The notes beneath the pieces are model-generated. The model saw nothing but the letters and a program-made list of their open reading frames with translations. It had not been told where the DNA came from and searched no databases. The position numbers and the translations under genes were made by a program. DNA of 64,000 nt from Nitrosarchaeum sp. (GTDB taxonomy: Archaea > Thermoproteota > Nitrososphaeria > Nitrososphaerales > Nitrosopumilaceae): contig BGOU01000007.1 in NCBI GenBank assembly GCA_003569705.1, forward strand, positions 186,001 through 250,000. The letters run 5' to 3'. How positions within the stretch are numbered: the first letter of the stretch is position 1; each line of letters starts with the position of its first letter. Of this stretch, positions 59,086 through 64,000 are shown one piece after another.

Positions 59086-60409
59086 TTTTCTTTTCTAACA
59101 TTGGAACCACTTTATCACTTGCCTTTATCATAAATGGTGAAAGAAATGCAGTAACAATAGAAATCACACCTACTAGTGGGAACAAAAATGTACTTACAGC
59201 ACCAATATCAACCCCGGTTTTTATTATAACAATTGAAAATTCACCTCGTGGAGCAGCCAATGTAAATGCAGAACGAATTGCCTTGTCACGTTTTTGACGG
59301 AATAAAAAGCTGCCAAGTAGATTACCTCCAAACTTCATGCCAATCGCAACCGCAATCAGCGCAGTAGCTATAAAGATATAATTTTGAAGTTGAGATACAT
59401 CCATCAGAGCACCAACTGAAATAAAGAAAATGGCTACAAACATGTCTTTAATTGGACTTGCCAAAAGTTTAGAAACTTCAGATGATTTGGATTCAGCCAC
59501 CAGTACACCCGCAAGAAATGCACCTATAGCAACTGATAATCCAACAACATTTGCCAACAGGGCATAGCCAAAACACACTCCAAGAATACTCAATAATAAA
59601 ATTTCATGATGTTCAGATGCAGCAACTCTATCAATTAAGGGCGTGATGATTCTTGTTCCAATAGTGAATGTGCCAACAATCAAACCTGTTGCAACAATAA
59701 CTACAACCAGAATAGATTCTAGAGATACGGTTCCAACTAAGGCAATTGATTGTAAAGAGGAAATTAAAATAACGGCAATTACATCCTCTACAATTAATAT
59801 TCCCAATACAAGAATTGTCGATTCTCTTTTTATTCGTCCCATCTCTTCTAAAATTTTTACAATAACAGCAGTACTTGAAATTGAAAGTGCTGCAGCAATA
59901 AATAAAGAATCCATAGAATTCAGTCCAAGTGCACTAGCAGCATAGAAAATTGCACCTAATGTAGCAACCAACCCAACTGTACCTATACCAATGGCCATTC
60001 TTCCAATACTTTTGATTTTTGCATAAGGAAATTCAATACCAATTACAAAAAGAAGCAAGATGACTCCTATTTCAGAAAATAGATTCAATGCAGACATGTC
60101 AGTTAAAATTCCTACACCTTCCAACATACCAGAACTACCTGTGGGAAGAATCCAAGACCAAAGAGGAGACAGAGGACCCAACAGCATACCTGCAAAAAGA
60201 TATCCAATGATCAAAGGTTGTTTTATTTTAAAAAAGGCAAGAGTTACAATTGCACCAATAATCATGATAAAAGCTAAATCAGTAACAAACGAAGTATGAG
60301 GAAGGTGAGTAATTTGATCAACAAAACTAGTCATAATTTGATTCAAAATAGTTTGAATTCCAGATGAATCAATCTGAAGTACATAGTTATCCACGGTATC
60401 ATTCAACAA
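59078..60409 (-). CDS. Kef/CPA2-type monovalent cation:proton antiporter
   Basis: A 443-residue membrane protein with about 12-13 helices and the CPA2 pattern: 'IKQPLIIGYLFAGMLLGPL', 'LLLFVIGIEFPYAKIKSIGR', 'ALSISSTAVIVKILEEM', 'SVAIGAFLAGVLVAES', and a C-terminal 'AAPRGEFSIVIIKTG'. It exchanges K+ or Na+ for protons across the cytoplasmic membrane. No TrkA-N domain is attached; the small 58654 gene may serve as partner. The annotated start is TTG 60409, and the true one may be later (for example the Met at residue 26). Confidence 0.92.
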   Translation of the reverse strand: MLNDTVDNYVLQIDSSGIQTILNQIMTSFVDQITHLPHTSFVTDLAFIMIIGAIVTLAFFKIKQPLIIGYLFAGMLLGPLSPLWSWILPTGSSGMLEGVGILTDMSALNLFSEIGVILLLFVIGIEFPYAKIKSIGRMAIGIGTVGLVATLGAIFYAASALGLNSMDSLFIAAALSISSTAVIVKILEEMGRIKRESTILVLGILIVEDVIAVILISSLQSIALVGTVSLESILVVVIVATGLIVGTFTIGTRIITPLIDRVAASEHHEILLLSILGVCFGYALLANVVGLSVAIGAFLAGVLVAESKSSEVSKLLASPIKDMFVAIFFISVGALMDVSQLQNYIFIATALIAVAIGMKFGGNLLGSFLFRQKRDKAIRSAFTLAAPRGEFSIVIIKTGVDIGAVSTFLFPLVGVISIVTAFLSPFMIKASDKVVPMLEKKNV

Positions 60410-60631
60410 ATTTGTTTAAAAACAATTACGCACGAGTCTAACAAACAAAAATTGATTTTTTAATTTAACATAACTTTTACGTGAATTTATTATGTTTTGA
60501 ACCTCTTTATGCCTAGTTATGATCAATCTAATTGCAGAATGATGAGTAGGTCAGCTGAAAATAGTGTAGAGAAATGACCTGGGGTATCTGACTGCACAAT
60601 TGGTAACGTCATAATTACCTAAATATTAATA

Positions 60632-60650
60632 GTACGGTACCATACCGTAC
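60632..60650. promoter_or_regulatory. 19-bp palindrome between TATA and start of a micro-protein gene
   Basis: GTACGGTA (60632-60639), CCA, TACCGTAC (60643-60650), a perfect 8-bp inverted repeat, lies between TATA-like TAAATATTAA (60619-60628) and the ATG at 60654. A repressor bound there would block transcription start. Confidence 0.6.
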
Positions 60651-60653
60651 CAT

Positions 60654-60761
60654 ATGATTCAATGTGAATATTGTCCAAGAGGATTTATTGACACAGCAAA
60701 CGGACTGGCTGAAAAGACATTTCATGAATTACTTCATGAACCGGAAGTTGTCAACAAGTAA
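60654..60761 (+). CDS. 35-residue zinc-finger-like protein under a palindrome
   Basis: A short protein (MIQCEYCPRGFIDTANGLAE...) with CxxC and two later His (FHELLH), enough for one C2H2 zinc site. TATA about 26 bases upstream suggests a leaderless mRNA, and a perfect palindrome covers the region up to the start codon, so the gene looks tightly regulated. Confidence 0.65.
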   Translation: MIQCEYCPRGFIDTANGLAEKTFHELLHEPEVVNK

Positions 60762-60822
60762 CTCTTTACATTTTTTATTTTACACCTAACTTTTTTATCA
60801 CCATATTTTATTGTTAATAGAT

Positions 60823-62349
60823 ATGGCTAGCAAAGAAACAAAGAAAACAGTCAAAGTTTCAGATAAAACAAAAAAAGTCATAAAACGTGAACCTACGCCA
60901 GCTGCAATACTAAAAAAGGTAGCATCAGTGACGGATTCCAGCAAAGCATTACAAAAAGAAATCAAGGCAATGTCAAAGATTTTTGGGGATAATCAAAAAG
61001 TGCTTGTTTCCATGAAAGGAATGATTGATACTTTGACTTTGACATTAGAAAACATACAAAAACAATCAAAGCAGATAGACATTCTAGAAGATGATACACA
61101 GAAACTTTATGCAGGATTAAACCATGTAAGAACCCAATCAAATTTAGTTACAAAAATTAATGAACAAACTGTAAGACTACAAGAAGAAGTAAACAAGATA
61201 AATGAATTACAAAAATCATCTCCAAAGACTCTAGAGTTATCACACCAAGTAGAAGACAGCATGAATTCCATGAGAAATAATTCACAAATGATAATAAAAA
61301 TAGCACAAAGAATTGACGAAGTAAGAGAGGATCTTAGAAAAGTATCTGGAAAGACAGATTCATTTTTAGGAATAGGTAAAGAGATCGACAATCTAAAAAA
61401 TAGTATTGAGGGAATAATCAAAAAAACAGACAACGTACAAGTGAGCTCTCAGGTAATTTCTAGCTTAAATCAAGAACTTGGAAAAATCAAAGATAATGTA
61501 AATTCAGCATCAAAACTTAGTTTAGAATTAGATGCGATTAAAATTGCAATTGACGCAGTTGCAGGAAAAGCGTCAAAAATTGATTCTTTAGGAGGAGTAA
61601 TAGAGGGACTAAAGCAGCAATTTACCACAATTGCCTCAAATGCCGATTCTACATCAAATTTGAGCATGAATTCGATTAAAGGAATTTCAGGAAAAATAGA
61701 TAAAATTGAAACTGAAATAAACTCATTAGCACACAGAGCAGATTCTACAGCATTTGTAGGTGAGGGATTAAAATCAGTCCAAGAAGATTTTTCAAATTTC
61801 AAAAAGAATGTTTTTGAGAAGACAGACAATATAGAACAAAAAATTTCTTCAGTATCAGATATTTTAAAACGACAAGATGAATCTACAGCAGAATTTCACA
61901 AAAAATCAGATAAAATATTTGAAGAAATGCAATCAGTCAAAAATATCACAAGTAAGACATCCAAAGAATCATCAAAGGAGGTAATGGCATTGTTAAAGTT
62001 ATCAGAATATCAATCAAACATTAGAATGCATTCAGAATCAAAGTACGGAGATGCAAAAGAACTTGAAAACATGGCATCACAAACAGCAGAAATTATAAAT
62101 TTATTTGACAAGTTATCAATAGAGGCAGGAGAGAAAATTCCACTACCACATGAAGTCAGACAATGGGCAATCAGTAAAATTTTAGATTGTGCAGACAAGT
62201 GGGAGATTAGATTTAGCGATGTCTTTGCAATTTTGATAAATGCAATTGGTAAAGATTTACTAAAAGAATCAATCAGAATTCAACAAATTAGAGATATCTA
62301 TGGAATTAGAGGAGTAGATGAAATACGAAACGAGTTGAATATTCCCTAA
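60823..62349 (+). CDS. long coiled-coil protein
   Basis: A 508-residue protein; residues about 1-25 are Lys-rich, about 30-380 form a long helical coiled coil with many 'KIDSL' and 'KTDNI' heptads, and about 400-508 form a conserved globular part ('ENMASQTAEIINLFDKLSIEA', 'HEVRQWAISKILDCADKWEIRFSDVFAILINAIGKDLLKESIRIQQIRDIYG'). ATG 60823 is chosen over TTG 60811. Structural or chromosome-related role possible; no family named. Convergent with the glycosyltransferase by four bases. Confidence 0.75.
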   Translation: MASKETKKTVKVSDKTKKVIKREPTPAAILKKVASVTDSSKALQKEIKAMSKIFGDNQKVLVSMKGMIDTLTLTLENIQKQSKQIDILEDDTQKLYAGLNHVRTQSNLVTKINEQTVRLQEEVNKINELQKSSPKTLELSHQVEDSMNSMRNNSQMIIKIAQRIDEVREDLRKVSGKTDSFLGIGKEIDNLKNSIEGIIKKTDNVQVSSQVISSLNQELGKIKDNVNSASKLSLELDAIKIAIDAVAGKASKIDSLGGVIEGLKQQFTTIASNADSTSNLSMNSIKGISGKIDKIETEINSLAHRADSTAFVGEGLKSVQEDFSNFKKNVFEKTDNIEQKISSVSDILKRQDESTAEFHKKSDKIFEEMQSVKNITSKTSKESSKEVMALLKLSEYQSNIRMHSESKYGDAKELENMASQTAEIINLFDKLSIEAGEKIPLPHEVRQWAISKILDCADKWEIRFSDVFAILINAIGKDLLKESIRIQQIRDIYGIRGVDEIRNELNIP

Positions 62350-64000
62350 ACGCCGATTGCTTCATCGATTGCAGTTAGTTGGTCTTTCTTTCGTTTTAGT
62401 GCTGTAAAGATTCCCAAAATTGCAGCTATCCACATTGTACTAAATACGATATTAGATACACTGACAAACATGTATGGAGTAGCATCCATGATATTTTGAC
62501 GAAGTGCTAAAGAGCGTTCACCAATGTTAGTCATACCGGTCTGAAATGCAGCACTGTCTTCTGAGACTCCTGAAATCGTTTCAACATTTACAATCATGTT
62601 ATCAACGGCACGATCTATTCGAAGAAAGCTTGTAGATTCTGTAGGAAATACCCAAACAGGGTTTTTACTTTCAGGTAATTTTTCCATAATAATTGTCAAA
62701 TCTTGTTTAATTGCAGTCAAGTGAGTTTTAATCTCAACTGGATCAGCTGAACCAATTATGGCATCCAAATTTCCACGTATTCTATCAAGAGGATAAACGT
62801 CAGCATGGTAGCCATTGATTGCCATGAATCCTCCAAAAATAATAATTGCAACTACTCCAATCATTGCGAGTTGATATGTTCTTTTTGCCATTTTTTCTAT
62901 CTTGGTTAAAACAGGAATATTCTGTGATTTAATTCTTTTAAATCTTGTATGAGAGATGCTCATGTAGGAGATATAAAAAAAGCCGACTGTTTGCAGTCCA
63001 ATAATAGGTGCAAAAACAGGATTATTGGAAAATATTGAAATCAAAATCCCCATTAGCCCATAAACACCAAAAAAGATCTCAAGTAACGTGGTTTTTGTAA
63101 AAGGTAGATTGTATGCTTTATCGCGCCAATCATCTTCTTTGTTAATAATTCCATATTTTGGAGTTCTTAGAAATTCATTTTTCTTTCCAAAAACAGCATC
63201 AAATACAGCTATGCTGTTATTTACAGACATTCCTGCATTGTAAACAAGTAATGCAGGCAAAATCTTCGCCTTTGATTTCCAAGATGTAGGATACATGCTT
63301 TGAATGATCACAATGTATGCCCCGGGACCCATGGCAAGATATGCTGCAATTGTCAATGCAGGAAGAAAACTAACCAGATAGAGATTCATGTCCGAAGCTA
63401 AAAGAACAGGCAATGCAAGAAATTGTATCAACATTAACGGGTAAACAATATGACGGGTTAGTTGAACAAATGCTTGAATTTTCGCTTCTACTGCAACTTT
63501 ACGTTTGATTGCAATGTCTGCCAATAATTTAATTGCACATTGGATGGAACCTTTTGCCCAACGAAACTGTTGTCGTTTAGCTGCATTCATTTGAACAGGA
63601 AGTTCAGCATCAACTACAATATCAGGCAAAAAAACACATTTCCATCCTTTCATTTGTGCCCTATAGCTTAGATCAAGATCTTCAACAAGTGTAGCAGTGT
63701 GCCATCCGCCAGCATCTTCTATACAAGCACATTTCCAGATTCCTGCAGTACCATTAAAATTCATAAATAAATTAGAATTGCTTTTAGCCTTTTGTTCAAT
63801 TAAAAAATGAAAGTCAAGACTAAGTGCTTGTGCTTGAGTAATTGCAGAATAGTTTTCATTTACATGTCCCCAACGGCATTGAATTAATCCAATATTGGAT
63901 TTAGAAAAGTGTGGAATTGCTCTTTTTAGAAACCAATTTGGGGGAATAAAATCAGCATCAAAAATGGCTACAAATTCGGTAGAGGTAGTTTGCATTGCAT
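62346..64000 (-). CDS. family-2 glycosyltransferase (cellulose-synthase-like), 5' truncated
   Basis: The frame is open to the window end, so the N-terminus is missing. The visible ~551 residues hold the processive GT2 motifs: 'IFDADF' (DxD), 'GTAGIWK', 'LVEDLDLSYRAQMKGWK' (ED) and 'QQFRWAKGS' (QxxRW), then membrane helices (several between residues about 190 and 540). The C-terminal region has an extra external-looking domain (about 395-515) before the last helix. It probably builds or transfers a surface polysaccharide or glycolipid. Substrate unknown. Confidence 0.9.
   Translation of the reverse strand, partial: AMQTTSTEFVAIFDADFIPPNWFLKRAIPHFSKSNIGLIQCRWGHVNENYSAITQAQALSLDFHFLIEQKAKSNSNLFMNFNGTAGIWKCACIEDAGGWHTATLVEDLDLSYRAQMKGWKCVFLPDIVVDAELPVQMNAAKRQQFRWAKGSIQCAIKLLADIAIKRKVAVEAKIQAFVQLTRHIVYPLMLIQFLALPVLLASDMNLYLVSFLPALTIAAYLAMGPGAYIVIIQSMYPTSWKSKAKILPALLVYNAGMSVNNSIAVFDAVFGKKNEFLRTPKYGIINKEDDWRDKAYNLPFTKTTLLEIFFGVYGLMGILISIFSNNPVFAPIIGLQTVGFFYISYMSISHTRFKRIKSQNIPVLTKIEKMAKRTYQLAMIGVVAIIIFGGFMAINGYHADVYPLDRIRGNLDAIIGSADPVEIKTHLTAIKQDLTIIMEKLPESKNPVWVFPTESTSFLRIDRAVDNMIVNVETISGVSEDSAAFQTGMTNIGERSLALRQNIMDATPYMFVSVSNIVFSTMWIAAILGIFTALKRKKDQLTAIDEAIGV

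Overview
The window looks like a piece of a marine ammonia-oxidising archaeon of the Nitrosopumilus type (Nitrososphaerota/Thaumarchaeota). It is A+T-rich and densely packed, with genes joined by ATGA or GTGA overlaps. It carries archaeal hallmarks: TFB, ribosomal protein L10e, a tRNA-intron endonuclease subunit, a tRNA-Leu with an intron in the anticodon loop, and siroheme-dependent haem synthesis genes. It also holds many very small zinc-ribbon proteins and two secreted proteins with the Trp-rich PAW(V/I)K.NA.WWA repeat that I associate with this lineage. I see no rRNA, IS element, CRISPR array or origin.

Layout. 1-6.5 kb: haem/siroheme genes (5'-truncated HemQ/chlorite-dismutase-like protein, DUF1802 protein, aldo/keto reductase, fused AhbA-AhbB siroheme decarboxylase, precorrin-2 dehydrogenase, hemA, hemB). 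6.5-17.5 kb: a compact set of genes whose promoters share a 10-bp box, TTAGCACTAG. It includes a DUF1722-photolyase pair, an NmrA-type dehydratase, a CarH-like B12-binding protein, an FAD desaturase/oxidase, an SRPBCC protein, several micro-proteins, a flavin-type oxidase and a TFB. 18-26 kb: housekeeping genes, tRNA-Leu(CAA), a phasin-like protein, an OB-fold protein, a Lys-rich repeat protein, PAP2 phosphatase and phosphoglycerate kinase. 26-31.3 kb: Fe-S assembly operon (sufB, sufD, Rieske, sufS, sufU) without sufC. 31.4-35 kb: MFS transporter and a seven-domain PKD-type surface protein. 35-41.7 kb: a one-direction train of DUF47, PiT, arsC, aquaporin, hemL, hemC, cobA and hemD. 41.8-48.7 kb: phoU, pstB, pstA (frameshifted), pstC, a divergent AbrB-PhoU regulator and pstS. 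48.8-64 kb: an ABC-2 exporter, PRC-barrel, TPR, secreted W-repeat protein, metallothionein-like peptide, tRNA-Glu(CTC), endonuclease subunit, L10e, tRNA-Gly(GCC), cation/H+ antiporter, a coiled-coil protein and a 3' part of a family-2 glycosyltransferase cut by the window end.

The main discovery candidate is the 7.4-17.5 kb block. Twelve start codons lie 45-50 bases from a copy of the same near-palindromic box. The block encodes DNA photorepair, an adenosylcobalamin photoreceptor-like protein with the W-x9-EH signature of CarH, and the kinds of oxidoreductases found in bacterial light and singlet-oxygen regulons, plus its own TFB. I infer a B12-dependent light-response regulon in an ammonia-oxidising archaeon. 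The sequence shows the boxes and motifs; the light response itself is inference.

Together the haem genes cover glutamyl-tRNA to 12,18-didecarboxysiroheme, apart from AhbC. The HemQ-like protein at the left edge suggests how the last step to haem b may be done. The phosphate genes come with an arsenate reductase and an aquaporin, suggesting arsenate handling tied to phosphate uptake. Two genes (pstA and a VTT-family membrane protein) show apparent single-base frameshifts at their N-termini.
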